Shown: positions 7,571 through 18,407, counted from the first letter of the stretch. The stretch is 47,829 nucleotides of DNA from Arthrobacter sp. Bi26 (GCF_918697925.1 NZ_CAKKMF010000031.1:1-47829); one strand, 5' to 3'. Numbers and translations: made by a program. Notes: generated by a model not told the origin, from the letters alone.

Positions 7571-7977
7571 ACCCGCGCATTATCGTCTCAGCCGTCTGCG
7601 TCTTCGATCGCTCCGGACGCCTCCTGACCGTCCGGAAACGGGGCACCGACAAGTTCATGCATCCGGGCGGCAAACCCGAGCCCGGCGAAACGGCGGCCCA
7701 GGCAGCGGCGCGTGAGCTCCAGGAAGAGGTGGGGATCGTGCTGGCCCCGGACCGGCTGGACCTGCTGGGCTGCTGGCTGGCGGATGCCGCCAACGAGGCG
7801 GCCACCCAGATTGAGGCCACCGTCTTCACGGCTCCGGGTGTGTGGAGCGCCCGGCCGTCGGCGGAAATCGCCGAGATCCGCTGGCTGGACCTCGCCGCCG
7901 AGCTGCCGGGCGATCTCGCCCCGCTGCTGACGGACCATGTGCTGCCGGCCCTGTCCGCCAAACCGTCAGCGGGCTAG
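7567..7977 (+). CDS. NUDIX hydrolase
   Basis: A 136-residue protein with a complete NUDIX box at about 35-57 (GGKPEPGETAAQAAARELQE, then EVGI), fitting GX5EX7REUXEEXGU. Such enzymes cleave nucleoside diphosphates linked to another moiety, and many clean up oxidised nucleotides. The substrate is not predictable. Translation starts at GTG overlapping the stop of the DUF6314 gene. The 74-bp gap downstream, before the converging ABC exporter, holds CCAAACAC repeats. Confidence 0.92.
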   Translation: MNPRIIVSAVCVFDRSGRLLTVRKRGTDKFMHPGGKPEPGETAAQAAARELQEEVGIVLAPDRLDLLGCWLADAANEAATQIEATVFTAPGVWSARPSAEIAEIRWLDLAAELPGDLAPLLTDHVLPALSAKPSAG

Positions 7978-7996
7978 GACCCGTCCCGCACGGGCC

Positions 7997-8049
7997 CCAA
8001 ACACCCGCCCCCAAACACGCTGCCAAACACCGCCCCAAACACCCAGGCT
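7997..8049. repeat. Degenerate CCAAACAC repeats
   Basis: Four copies of CCAAACAC with C/G-rich spacers of variable length lie between the converging NUDIX and ABC exporter genes. No hairpin is obvious, and the significance is unknown. Confidence 0.6.
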
Positions 8050-8051
8050 CG

Positions 8052-9958
8052 TTATCCGGGCACAGCCTCCTGCGCGAACGCGCTGGCCTCGGAGAACTGC
8101 GTCCGGTACAGCTCCGCATAGCGGCCCTCGGCGGCGAGGAGCTCCTTGTGGGTGCCGCGCTCCACGATCGAGCCGTCCTCCACCACGAGGATCGCGTCCG
8201 CTGCGCGGATCGTGGAGAGCCGGTGGGCGATCACGACGGCGGTGCGGCCTTCCAGCGCGGCGCCCAGGGCCTCCTGGACGGCGGCCTCGTTGGTGGAGTC
8301 CAGCGCGGCGGTGGCCTCGTCGAGGATGACCACCCGCGGCTGCGCGATGAGCAGGCGGGCGATCGTCAGGCGTTGCCGCTCGCCGCCGGAGAGGCGGTAG
8401 CCGCGCTCCCCCACCACGGTGTTCAGGCCATCGGGCAAGGACAGGATCATGTCTTCGAGCCGGGCACGCCGCAGCGCATCCCACATCTGCTCGTCGGTGG
8501 CCTCCGGGCGGGCCAGGCGCAGGTTGGAGGCGATGCTTTCGTGGAACAGGTGACCGTCCTGCGTCACCATGCCGAGGGTTGCCCGCATCGAGTCGAACGT
8601 GAGGTCGCGGACGTCCACGTCCGTGCCGGGCGTGGTGCCGCCGAAGCGGATGGCGCCCGAGTCGACGTCGTACAGGCGCGACAGGAGCTGCGCGATAGTG
8701 GACTTGCCCGCTCCCGAGGAGCCGACGAGCGCAACTGTCTGCCCTGGCTCCACCCGGAAGCTGATGCCGTGCAGCACTTCCTCGCCGCCGCGGGTGTCCA
8801 GGGTCCGCACGTCCTCCAGGGAGGCCAGCGAGACTTTCTCCGCCGAGGGGTAGGCGAACCGGACGTTGTCGAACTCCACCGAGAGCGGACCTGGCGGGGA
8901 GGCCACCGCGTCCGGCTTCTGCTGGATGAGCGGATTGAGGTCCAGGATCTCAAAGACGCGTTCGAAGCTGACCAGGGCGCTCATGATCTCCACCCGCGCG
9001 TTCGAAAGTGCCGTGAGCGGCGCGTACAGGCGGGTGAGCAGCAGCGCGAGCACCACGACGTCGCCCGCGGCCAGCTGCCCGGAGAGTGCGAGCCAGCCGC
9101 CCAGGCCGTAGACCAGCGCAAGGGCCAGGGCCGAGACCAGCGTCAGCGCCGTGACGAAGGTGAACTGCAGCATGGCGGTGCGGACGCCGATGTCCCGGAC
9201 CCGGCCGGCCCGGAGGGCGAACTCGCGGGACTCCTCGTCGGGGCGGCCGAAGAGCTTGACGAGAGTGGCGCCGGGTGCGGAGAAGCGCTCGGTCATCTGG
9301 GTGCCCATGGTGGCGTTGTGTTCGGCGGCTTCGCGCCGCAGATCGGCCAGTTTGGAGCCCATTCGGCGCGCGGGGATCAGGAAGATCGGCAACAGGATCA
9401 TCGCGAGCACCGTCACAAGCCACGATTTGTTCAGCATCACCGCAAGGGTCAGCGCCAGGGCCACGACATTGCTGACCACGCCGGAGAGCGTGCCGGCGAA
9501 GGCCGACTGCGCGCCAATGACATCGTTGTTCAGCCGGCTGACCAAGGCCCCGGTCCGGGTCCTGGTGAAGAAGGCGATCGGCATCTTCTGGACGTGGTCG
9601 AAGACCTTCGTGCGCAGGTCCACGATGACGCCTTCACCGATGGTGGAGGACAGCCAGCGGGTCACAAGGCCCAGCCCGGCCTCGGCAACCGCGACGATGG
9701 CGATCAGGACGGCCAGCCAGAGAACCGTTCCGACATCCGCATGGGCGATGATCTCGTCGACCACCTGCCCGGCGAGGACCGGGGTGGCAACGGCCAGGAC
9801 GGCCATCACAATGGACAGCAGCACGAAGGCGATCAGCCGGCTGCGGTGGGGGCGGGCAAAACTGAAGACACGCTTCAGCGTTTCCTTCGAGAACGGCTTG
9901 GACCCGCTGGAGGCGCGGGTGATGTTGTAGAGGGAGCTCCAGGCAACCCGGTCCATGC

Positions 9959-9962
<4 letters not shown>
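8052..9962 (-). CDS. ABC exporter, fused permease and ATPase
   Basis: A 636-residue half-transporter. The N-terminal type I exporter membrane domain (about 40-330) has six hydrophobic segments. The C-terminal ATPase has Walker A GSSGAGKST (414-422), signature LSGGE (524-528) and Walker B VVILDEA (544-550). It probably works as a homodimer exporting a lipid, drug or peptide; the substrate is unknown. Its ATG overlaps the stop of the upstream ABC-F gene (ATGA), so both are made from one message. With an ABC-F protein as partner, a role in antibiotic tolerance is reasonable but inferred. Confidence 0.93.
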
Positions 9963-11626
<1,664 letters not shown>

Positions 11627-11687
11627 TAGTTCATCCTCTCACTGCGGCCCAAACGGGCCGTCCCGACTGGGAGAAACCGCCCGTCGC

Positions 11688-11761
11688 GGCTGGCCGAAAA
11701 CCAGCCGGGCATAGAAGAACCCGCCGGTCCGGACTTGGGGGGTGTACGGACCAGCGGGTTC
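11688..11761 (-). promoter_or_regulatory. Structured leader, possible attenuator of the ABC-F gene
   Basis: On the minus strand a 15-bp stem with one mismatch forms between 11747-11761 and 11717-11731 (GAACCCGCTGGTCCG against CGGACCGGCGGGTTC), followed by TTCTATG. A second hairpin lies at 11688-11706 (GGCTGG/CCAGCC). Leaders of this kind control several known resistance ABC-F genes by antibiotic-responsive attenuation. Here the mechanism is inference; no convincing small leader ORF is seen downstream of the likely transcription start. Confidence 0.55.
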
Positions 11762-11769
11762 GACCATTT

Positions 11770-11798
11770 AGCATAGTTGAATTAGGACCTCACGTAAA
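11770..11798 (-). promoter_or_regulatory. Promoter of the ABC-F/ABC exporter operon
   Basis: TTTACG (11793-11798) and TATGCT (11770-11775) are separated by 17 bp on the minus strand. This places the start near 11763, at the top of the structured leader. Confidence 0.55.
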
Positions 11799-11903
11799 AT
11801 CCCAGCCCACGCCTCCACACCGCTTCCATCCCCCGCCCCAATCGCCGCTGCCCCACCGCATGACAGTAGCCATACTGCCCGTCGACTCCGCAGGAAGCCC
11901 TAG

Positions 11904-12650
11904 ATGCCACTACCCGCAAAGGCGTTCCAACTCTGGCTTCACCGGGTTGCCCCGTCGGCGAGCACAGCCGATATCTGCAGGATCTCCGGGATCAAGCGCA
12001 CCACCCTGGCCCAGCAGCTGGTGCGCGGGAAAGTGGCCGAGACCACCCTGGTCAGCATCAGCCGGGCCCTGGACTTGAGTCCGCTGACGGAACTGGCTTC
12101 CTTCGACCACTATGCGGAACTGGCCGCCCCGCCGCAGCCGCCGACCCCCGCCGAGCTTGTCAGCCAGGTTGCCACCATGGACCTGTTGCGCGCGGTCATT
12201 TCCCGTTCGTCCCCGGCCTACGGCGGCTACGGTGACCATGGCAGCTCCATGACTCCGCCGCTGAGCCCCGCCCCGCACGCCACTTCTGTCCGGAACTGGG
12301 TGGACGCGATTGACGACGGTGAGTTGCGCCACCGGGTTTCGGCTGCCACCGGCGTGGCACCCCAGAACTATTCGGCCCAGCTCACGGCCAACAGGCTGTC
12401 CCCCGAGCTGGCGGTCGCGACTGCCCGCGCGGCGGGCGTAGGATTCACGGCCGGGCTCGTCGCCACGGGCTTGATAACCGAGGATGAGGCCGGCTGGATG
12501 CCAGGGGCGAAGCAGGCCGCGCTGGATGCCCTCTCCGCCGGAGACCTTAGCGCCCTGGCCGGGGAGCGGCTTCAGGCGCTCGGAAAATCGCTGCGGCGCC
12601 ATGAGCAGGAGCAGGCACAGACAGAAAAAATTTGGGAGAACCTCGGATGA
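11904..12650 (+). CDS. Helix-turn-helix regulator-like protein with internal duplication
   Basis: A 248-residue protein. Residues about 20-60 look like an XRE-type helix-turn-helix (ADICRISGIKRTTLAQQLV, then ETTLVSISRALDLS). A second, weaker copy of the same pattern occurs near 145-185 (RHRVSAATGVAPQNYSAQL, then SPELAVATARAAGVG), so the protein may have arisen by duplication. AGGAAG precedes the ATG. Its stop overlaps the start of the following membrane protein (ATGA). It probably regulates, or works with, the two membrane proteins downstream. I cannot name the target. Confidence 0.7.
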   Translation: MPLPAKAFQLWLHRVAPSASTADICRISGIKRTTLAQQLVRGKVAETTLVSISRALDLSPLTELASFDHYAELAAPPQPPTPAELVSQVATMDLLRAVISRSSPAYGGYGDHGSSMTPPLSPAPHATSVRNWVDAIDDGELRHRVSAATGVAPQNYSAQLTANRLSPELAVATARAAGVGFTAGLVATGLITEDEAGWMPGAKQAALDALSAGDLSALAGERLQALGKSLRRHEQEQAQTEKIWENLG

Positions 12651-13378
12651 TCGCGATCCTGCAGTGGACCACGCTGGCGGTGTGCGGCGTCGTCACGCTC
12701 GCCCGCGTGCCCAGCGTCCTCCGCGGTGTGAACCGGTCCCTGTTCGCCATCTTTGCGCTGATGACCCTGGCGATCCTGCTCAGCATCGATGCCCCGTACC
12801 TGGCCGTGGACCAGATCCTGGGCGGCATGAACATCGCCAACGTGGTGCTGCGCTTCGTCATTTTCGCCGCCATCTTCTTTCTTGGAGTCCGGGTGGCCCG
12901 GGGCTTCAGCGCGGACGACGCCCTGCGGCTCATCACCGGTCCTGTTGGAATTGCGGTAGCCGCAGCCGCCTCGGCGGTGGTGGTGCTGGTCTTCCTCACA
13001 ATGGACACCGCCGGCTCCTCGGCGGGGCTGGTCGCCCTGTCCGCCAAGGATGACCGTAATGCCGCCTTGGTGGAGTACTACGGGGCCGCCGGGCGCCTCT
13101 ACCCGGCGTTCATCACCGTGGCCCTGTTTCCGGCCATGGTGCGGACCCTGCGCAGCGGCCTCCCCGTCCTGGTGCGGTCCAGCGCGGCGTTGCTCGCGCT
13201 GGGCACCGTGGCCATCTCCCTGAGCCTGCTCTCCCCGGTCATTCCTCCGTCCCTCGGATTCATGCGGTTCGTCTTCAACTACTCGGCCGTTCTGTGCCTG
13301 GTCCTGGGACTGTCCCTGATCTGGTTGGCCAAGACGCTTGCGAAGCGGGCGCCGAAGAAGCAAGCTGGCATGACCTGA
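12647..13378 (+). CDS. Integral membrane protein, first of two tandem paralogues (MAB_1171c-like)
   Basis: A 243-residue protein with about seven hydrophobic segments. The region RVPSVLRGVNRSLFAIFALM...LLSIDAP...VDQILGGMNIANVVLRF resembles the N-terminal part of the actinobacterial MAB_1171c family, which is usually encoded beside XRE-type regulators. It begins at an ATGA overlap with the regulator gene; an in-frame upstream GTG at 12632 is less likely. It is clearly related to the next gene (shared MIA-LQW start, VD-LGG-N, MDT-GSSAG, AAGR-YPAF). Members are called putative transporters without proof. Confidence 0.7.
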   Translation: MIAILQWTTLAVCGVVTLARVPSVLRGVNRSLFAIFALMTLAILLSIDAPYLAVDQILGGMNIANVVLRFVIFAAIFFLGVRVARGFSADDALRLITGPVGIAVAAAASAVVVLVFLTMDTAGSSAGLVALSAKDDRNAALVEYYGAAGRLYPAFITVALFPAMVRTLRSGLPVLVRSSAALLALGTVAISLSLLSPVIPPSLGFMRFVFNYSAVLCLVLGLSLIWLAKTLAKRAPKKQAGMT

Positions 13379-13421
13379 CCATCTCGGGGCTGAGCAGGCA
13401 AGTGACGTGGGAGAACCCGGA

Positions 13422-14165
13422 ATGATTGCAACCCTCCAGTGGGGCACGCTGATCATCTGTTCCGTGGTGCTTCTCCTCCGCGTTCCGGATGCGATCCAGG
13501 GGCGGAACAGGACCGTTTTCTGGATCCTGGTTCTCGCGACCCTGTGCAGCCTGCTCTCGGTGCCCGGCCCCTACGAGGCGATCGACGCGGTGCTCGGCGG
13601 TTGGAACCTCACCCACCTGATCCTGCGCTTCCTCGTGTTCGCGGCGGTCCTGCTGGTCGGTCTGCGCGTCGCGACCGGGCTGGCCGACCCCCGCGGCTAC
13701 CGCCTCGTCGCGGGCCCGGCCGGGCGCTGGGCCCTGGCCATCAGCGCTGCCGCCGTGGCGGTGACCTTCTTTCTCATGGACACCCGCGGGTCCTCGGCCG
13801 GCATGCTGGACATCACGGACAACGGCGGACCCAATGCCGTCCTGGCGCCGTTCTACGCCGCGGCAGGACGTACCTATCCTGCCTTCGTCTCCCTCGCCCT
13901 GCTTCCGGCTTTGCTGGCCACCACCAGGAGCCAATTGCCGCGGCTGGTGCGTGCCGCGGCCCTCCTGACATGCCTCGGCGCCCTCGCCACCGCCTGCAGC
14001 GTCCCAGCCTCCTTCGCACCTGGCCCCTGGTTCCTTGCGCAGCAGACGGTCAACTATTTGGCCGTCCTGGGCTACGTCCTGGGTCTGGGACTGTTCTGGG
14101 CTTCCGGGCTCGCCGCCAAGGAATCGCGTAACGCTCGCGCAACATTCCGCAAGAACAAAGGGTAA
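13422..14165 (+). CDS. Integral membrane protein, second tandem paralogue (MAB_1171c-like)
   Basis: A 247-residue paralogue of the preceding protein with the same helix pattern and landmark words (MIATLQWGTL, IDAVLGGWNLTHLILRF, MDTRGSSAG, AAAGRTYPAF). Even the DNA before the start is shared: both genes read GGAGAACC(T/C)(C/G)GGAATG or nearly so, the mark of a duplication that included the gene junction. A GTG at 13407 would add five residues, but the ATG at 13422 aligns with the paralogue. The tail is basic (SRNARATFRKNKG). It lies 43 bp after the first copy and is probably co-transcribed. Confidence 0.7.
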   Translation: MIATLQWGTLIICSVVLLLRVPDAIQGRNRTVFWILVLATLCSLLSVPGPYEAIDAVLGGWNLTHLILRFLVFAAVLLVGLRVATGLADPRGYRLVAGPAGRWALAISAAAVAVTFFLMDTRGSSAGMLDITDNGGPNAVLAPFYAAAGRTYPAFVSLALLPALLATTRSQLPRLVRAAALLTCLGALATACSVPASFAPGPWFLAQQTVNYLAVLGYVLGLGLFWASGLAAKESRNARATFRKNKG

Positions 14166-14285
14166 GGCATTCACAAAATCATTAGACCGTGAAAGAATCA
14201 TGAATGTGTGAAAGCGGCATTCGCTTCGTGTACGGAAGTCAGCCGTGCGAAGCAGAGGCAGCCGTCCAAGCGCCATTGGGGGGAT

Positions 14286-14319
14286 GAGTGGTAGCGGTCC
14301 GCAAGGACCGCTCCCACTC
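14286..14319. terminator. Hairpin between converging transcripts
   Basis: A 15-bp stem with one mismatch (GAGTGGTAGCGGTCC, loop GCAA, GGACCGCTCCCACTC) followed by CCTGTTTAAGG. It can serve the membrane protein genes (+) and the alpha-mannosidase (-). The gap 14166-14409 holds no gene. Confidence 0.7.
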
Positions 14320-14346
14320 AGCCTGTTTAAGGGGTTTTCCGGTGTG

Positions 14347-14388
14347 GTCCCTGCTGTTTTGTCCCTGCTGTTTTGTCCCTGCTGGGGG
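14347..14388. repeat. 14-bp tandem repeat downstream of the alpha-mannosidase
   Basis: Two perfect copies of GTCCCTGCTGTTTT and a third that changes at its end. The array is bracketed by an inverted repeat, GTGGTCCC (14344-14351) and GGGACCAC (14391-14398), so it could fold as a long hairpin near the mannosidase 3' end. Confidence 0.75.
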
Positions 14389-14409
14389 CTGGGACCACGG
14401 CCCTGCCTG

Positions 14410-17400
14410 TCAGCGCACAAACCTCAGCGTGACCAGCTGGAACGGCCGCAACGTGAGCTCCGCGGAATCGAGGCCTGCCCCCACGCCCGGGGCGTCGACG
14501 GGCCGTTCCAACAAATCCACGGCGTGCAGCCCGCGGACCGGGAAGTTGGCCTTCAGGAGGCCTGCGGATCGTTCCCCCAGCGATTCGTACAGCCGGACTA
14601 TTACGTCGCCGGAGCCGTCTTCAGCGAGTTTGACCGCTTCAATGACGAGGGCCGGATTGAACACGGTGACCAGCGGCTCCACCCCGTGGGCCCCTTGCAC
14701 CACGCGCGGGGCCAGATTGGTGCGGTAGCCCTCCTCGACCGCGTCCGCGATGGTGGCGCCCGGCCGGATCGTGACGTGCAGCTCGTGCCTGCCCTGGTCC
14801 GCGTACGGATCCGGAAACTTCGGCGCCCGCAGGAGCGAGACCCGCACCGTGGTGGTGGTGCCGCCGTCGGCGCCCCGGACGTTGCGGGTGACATCGTGGC
14901 CGTAACTGGAGGCGTTGGAGATGGCCACCCCGTAGCCCGGCTCGGCGACGTGGATCCAGCGGTGGGCGCAGATTTCGAACTTCGCGGCCTCCCAGGACGT
15001 GTTGACGTGGGTGGGGCGGAACACGTGCCCAAACTGCGTCTCGGCCGCCGAGCGGTCTGCCCTGACGTCCAGGGCGAAGCCCAGCTTGAGCAGTTTTTCG
15101 CTCTCGTGCCAGTCCACGAGGGTGGTGATCGCGAGCGAGTCGGCGCCCGCGGCGAGCGCTATCCGCTGGGTCACGGGCGAGGAGCCGGCCATGCGCTCCA
15201 CCACCACGACGGCGCTCGGGCTTTCCCCTTGGGGGCCGGGCTCCAGACTCACCGAACGCGCCTCGACCAGTCGGACAACGTTCCTGCGGTAGAAGGCGTC
15301 GATGTCCCACGCGTCCCATTCATTCGGCGTGTCCCGGTGCAGCTCCAGGAGGTTGCCGAATTCTCCGGGAGCAATCGCGTCGCGTCCGGTGCCACGGTCT
15401 GTGAGCGAGGCCAGCAGTCCGTTGGCGTCCACGACGGCCCGGATGATGCCGTTGTCCAGGATGTAGCCGCCGTCTGCTTCGGTGACCTCGACCGGCTGCC
15501 CGGGCCGGACCGGCTCGGCAGCGGCCAGGGCAGGCACGCCCTGGCGCTCCTGCGGGGCAGCGTTGAGGAGGAATTCCCGGCTGCCGGTGCCGAGGGCTGC
15601 GGCCGCGGCGTCCGTGATGATCGCCTCCAGCCCCCGTTCGACGGCGGCATAGTTCCGTTCGGCGTCCTGGTGGACCCACGCGATGGAGCTCCCCGGCAGG
15701 ATGTCATGAAACTGCTGCAGCAACACCAGCCGCCAGAGGCGCTTGAGCTCCGCGGCAGGGTAGCTGTGCCCGGAACGCACGGCAGCGGTGGCACTCCAGA
15801 GTTCGGCCTCCCGGAGAAGGTGCTCGCTGCGCCGGTTTCCCAGCTTGGTCCTGGCCTGGCTGGTGTAGGTGCCGCGGTGCAGTTCCAGGTACATCTCCCC
15901 CACCCAGACCGGCAGGGGCTCATACTCGGCCTGGGCCTGGCCAAAGAAGCTGGCTGCCGAGCCGATCCGCACTTTCGGGGATCCTTCCAGGTCGGCCGTG
16001 CGCTGCGCCGAGGCCAGCATCTCGCGTGTTGGCCCGCCGCCGCCGTCGCCATATCCGAACGGAACCAGCGAGGAGCCTCCGCGTCCGTGGTCCCGGTAGT
16101 TCCGCTCTGCGTGCGCCAGGTCCCGGGCACTGAGATCGGAGTTGTAGCTGTCCACCGGCGGGAAATGGGTGAACACCCGGGTACCGTCGATTCCCTCCCA
16201 GTTGAAGGTGTGGTGGGGCATCCTGTTGACCTGGTTCCACGAGATCTTCTGGGTGAGGAACCAGCGGCTGCCTGCGGCCTTGATGATCTGCGGCAGGGCC
16301 GCGGAATACCCGAACGTGTCCGGGAGCCACGCTTCCTCGCATTCCACGCCGAATTCGGCCAGGAAAAAGCTCTTGCCCTCGAGGAACTGCCGTGCCATGG
16401 CCTCGCCGCCGGGCATGTTGGAGTCCGATTCGACCCACATCCCGCCGACGGGAACGAACCGGCCGCCGCGGACTTTGTCCCGGATGCGCCCGAAGAGCTC
16501 CGGATAATACTCTTTCATCCACGCGAGCTGCTGGGCCGAGGAACACGAAAAGGTGAAATCGGGATACTCGTCCATCAGCGCGACGACGTTGGAGAACGTC
16601 CGGGCGCACTTGCGGATGGTTTCCCGTACCGGCCACAACCAGGCCGAATCGATATGGGCGTGGCCTGTGGCCACGAGCTGGTGCGCCGAGGCGTAGGCCG
16701 GCCGGGCCAGGACGTCGGCGAGGGCGGCCCGTCCGGCCTCCGCGGTACCGCCAACGTCGTCGGGGTCCATGATGTCCAGCATGCGTTCGAGCGCCCGCAG
16801 GATTTCGTGGCGGCGGGGCAGGTCCATGGGCAACTCGTGCATGAGCCCGGCAAGGGTGAGGATGTCCTGCTGCAGTTCCCATACCGTCTGGTTGCGTTCA
16901 GCGATGGCGATCATGCCGAGGCGGTACTTCGGTTCGCTGCCCGACGTCGCCTTGTCGCCGTAGGGAGTGGCGGCGAATGTCCAGTTCTGGGACAAGTCGG
17001 GGTTGGCCGCGGCTTCGACGTAGAAGTCGACAGCCATGCCGGTGCCCAGGAGTTTGAGCGGAATGTGCTGGTTCCGAGGCGAAATCGCCTTGATAATGGT
17101 CCCGTCGGACCGCCAGGCAATGCCTTCGCACTGGAAGCCCGGGAGCTCGCCGCTGAATCCCAGGTCCACGAGGATTTCCACCGACGTGGCCGCCGCGGTT
17201 CCCCAGGTGTCCGGCACTTCACCCCGGAGCCGGAGCCACTTGGTGCTCCACGGGCGGCCCCAGGCCGCGCCGTGTTCCTGCGGTGTGAACTCGTGCCGCA
17301 GGGCGTCCAGCACCGGCACGGGTTCGTCCGGCGCGTCCCAGCTGCTCAGGGTCAGCGGGACGCTGCGCGGGTAGACCGCGGGGGCGACGCGGTCACGCAG

Positions 17401-17445
17401 AAAGCGGTCCAGCCGGACTTCCGTAAGACGGCGGTCATCGTGCAA
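14410..17445 (-). CDS. Alpha-mannosidase, glycoside hydrolase family 38
   Basis: A 1011-residue GH38 enzyme of normal bacterial length. The zinc-binding HAHID is at 262-266, followed by SAWLWPVRETIRK. The nucleophile Asp is in WLPDTFGYS (D376), with GHAHIDSAWLWP and FHDILPGSS also typical. It cleaves alpha-linked mannose from oligosaccharides or glycoproteins and has no signal peptide, so it probably acts in the cytoplasm. I chose the TTG at 17445 because GAGGAA lies upstream and MHDDRRLTEVRLDRFL matches the usual family start; the longer ORF prefix is not coding-like. A palindromic operator-like site lies in the leader. No sugar transporter is adjacent. Confidence 0.92.
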   Translation of the reverse strand: MHDDRRLTEVRLDRFLRDRVAPAVYPRSVPLTLSSWDAPDEPVPVLDALRHEFTPQEHGAAWGRPWSTKWLRLRGEVPDTWGTAAATSVEILVDLGFSGELPGFQCEGIAWRSDGTIIKAISPRNQHIPLKLLGTGMAVDFYVEAAANPDLSQNWTFAATPYGDKATSGSEPKYRLGMIAIAERNQTVWELQQDILTLAGLMHELPMDLPRRHEILRALERMLDIMDPDDVGGTAEAGRAALADVLARPAYASAHQLVATGHAHIDSAWLWPVRETIRKCARTFSNVVALMDEYPDFTFSCSSAQQLAWMKEYYPELFGRIRDKVRGGRFVPVGGMWVESDSNMPGGEAMARQFLEGKSFFLAEFGVECEEAWLPDTFGYSAALPQIIKAAGSRWFLTQKISWNQVNRMPHHTFNWEGIDGTRVFTHFPPVDSYNSDLSARDLAHAERNYRDHGRGGSSLVPFGYGDGGGGPTREMLASAQRTADLEGSPKVRIGSAASFFGQAQAEYEPLPVWVGEMYLELHRGTYTSQARTKLGNRRSEHLLREAELWSATAAVRSGHSYPAAELKRLWRLVLLQQFHDILPGSSIAWVHQDAERNYAAVERGLEAIITDAAAAALGTGSREFLLNAAPQERQGVPALAAAEPVRPGQPVEVTEADGGYILDNGIIRAVVDANGLLASLTDRGTGRDAIAPGEFGNLLELHRDTPNEWDAWDIDAFYRRNVVRLVEARSVSLEPGPQGESPSAVVVVERMAGSSPVTQRIALAAGADSLAITTLVDWHESEKLLKLGFALDVRADRSAAETQFGHVFRPTHVNTSWEAAKFEICAHRWIHVAEPGYGVAISNASSYGHDVTRNVRGADGGTTTTVRVSLLRAPKFPDPYADQGRHELHVTIRPGATIADAVEEGYRTNLAPRVVQGAHGVEPLVTVFNPALVIEAVKLAEDGSGDVIVRLYESLGERSAGLLKANFPVRGLHAVDLLERPVDAPGVGAGLDSAELTLRPFQLVTLRFVR

Positions 17446-17471
17446 TGTGTTCCTCTTCAGCGCTGGCGGTC

Positions 17472-17487
17472 CGATTGGCTCCAATCG
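17472..17487. promoter_or_regulatory. Palindromic operator-like site before the alpha-mannosidase
   Basis: CGATTGG-CT-CCAATCG has 7-bp arms. It would lie just after the transcription start predicted from the promoter at 17496-17525, a position suited to repression. The regulator is unknown and not encoded nearby. Confidence 0.55.
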
Positions 17488-17495
17488 ATGGATAA

Positions 17496-17525
17496 AACTT
17501 ACGCCGCGGGGAACCTGTTGGCCAA
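17496..17525 (-). promoter_or_regulatory. Candidate alpha-mannosidase promoter
   Basis: On the minus strand TTGGCC (17520-17525) and TAAGTT (17496-17501) are 18 bp apart, giving a start near 17489 and a leader of about 45 nt. Confidence 0.45.
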
Positions 17526-17534
17526 GTGTTGCCC

Positions 17535-18407
17535 CTAGCCGGCCGCGGGGGCCGGGACCGCGACGCGCTGCTGGCCCGCATACACGTTCAGGCTGGTCCG
17601 GCGGCTGAACCCGGCCAGGGTCATCCCGCTGGCCTCGGCCAGCTCGACGGCCAGGCTGGAGGGGGCACTGACAGCGGCAAGGACCGGGATCCCGGCGAGA
17701 GCTGCCTTTTGGACGAGCTCGAACGATGCCCTGCCGGACACCTGCAGCACGGTGCCCCGGAGCGGCAGCAGGCCTTCGCGAAGCGCCCAGCCCACCACCT
17801 TGTCCACCGCGTTGTGCCTTCCGACGTCTTCGCGGAGGCACAGCAACTCCGCCGAGCCGTCGTCGGCGATCCTGAAGAGTCCGGCGGCGTGCACGCCGCC
17901 GGTGGCGTCAAAGACCTCCTGGGCGGACCGGAGGGTGTCCGGGAGGCCCGCGAGCGTTTCCACGGGAACGGTCAGCGGATCCTGTGCCGGGCTGTAGTGC
18001 GAGGACTTGCGCACGGCATCGATCGAGTCCGTCCCGCAGATGCCGCAGGAGCTGGAGGTGAAGACGTTTCGTCCGGTCTCGGGCCGGACGACGTCGGGCC
18101 GGAGTTGAGCCTCCACGACGTTGAACGTTTGGATGCCGTCGGCGTCTTCGCCGGCGCAGAACCTGAGCGAGACCAGCTGTTCGGGAGCCCAGATGATCCC
18201 CTCTGAGACGAGGAACCCTGCGACGAGGTCGAAGTCATTGCCCGGCGTTCGCATGGTGACGGAAAAGGACATGTCTCCGAGCCGGATTTCCAGCGGTTCC
18301 TCGACGGCAAGGACGTCCTCCCGGTGCCGGACAGGGAATTCGAGGGCCTGAGGGGACCCATCCAGGACGATCTTGTGCACTTTGCGGCGTTGCGTGACAC
18401 GGCCCAT
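17535..18407 (-). CDS. fdhD: Formate dehydrogenase accessory sulfurtransferase FdhD
   Basis: A 290-residue FdhD. The conserved double-cysteine loop is seen as SSSCGICGTDSID (C121, C124). GRASFELVQKAALAGIP and DVGRHNAVDKVVG are also characteristic. FdhD moves sulfur to the molybdenum cofactor of formate dehydrogenase, so the genome should carry a formate dehydrogenase, though none is in this window. TTAGGAG precedes the ATG. It lies 101 bp after moeA on the same strand, with a CAACATGTTG palindrome (18422-18431) in the gap, and is probably part of, or adjacent to, the molybdenum-cofactor operon. Confidence 0.95.
   Translation of the reverse strand: MGRVTQRRKVHKIVLDGSPQALEFPVRHREDVLAVEEPLEIRLGDMSFSVTMRTPGNDFDLVAGFLVSEGIIWAPEQLVSLRFCAGEDADGIQTFNVVEAQLRPDVVRPETGRNVFTSSSCGICGTDSIDAVRKSSHYSPAQDPLTVPVETLAGLPDTLRSAQEVFDATGGVHAAGLFRIADDGSAELLCLREDVGRHNAVDKVVGWALREGLLPLRGTVLQVSGRASFELVQKAALAGIPVLAAVSAPSSLAVELAEASGMTLAGFSRRTSLNVYAGQQRVAVPAPAAG

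Noticed and set aside
7978..8051. Terminator between the NUDIX and ABC exporter genes
   Set aside because: Only an imperfect short ACCCGT/ACGGGC pairing is present; it is too weak to claim.
11631..11774. 47-codon ORF ending 4 nt before the ABC-F start, at first taken for a leader peptide
   Set aside because: Its ATG lies inside the -10 box TATGCT, so it would not be transcribed from the likely promoter. It may only be chance.
14245..17538. 1097-aa plus-strand ORF
   Set aside because: It is antisense to the GH38 enzyme and has no recognisable domain; it is a product of GC-rich codon bias.
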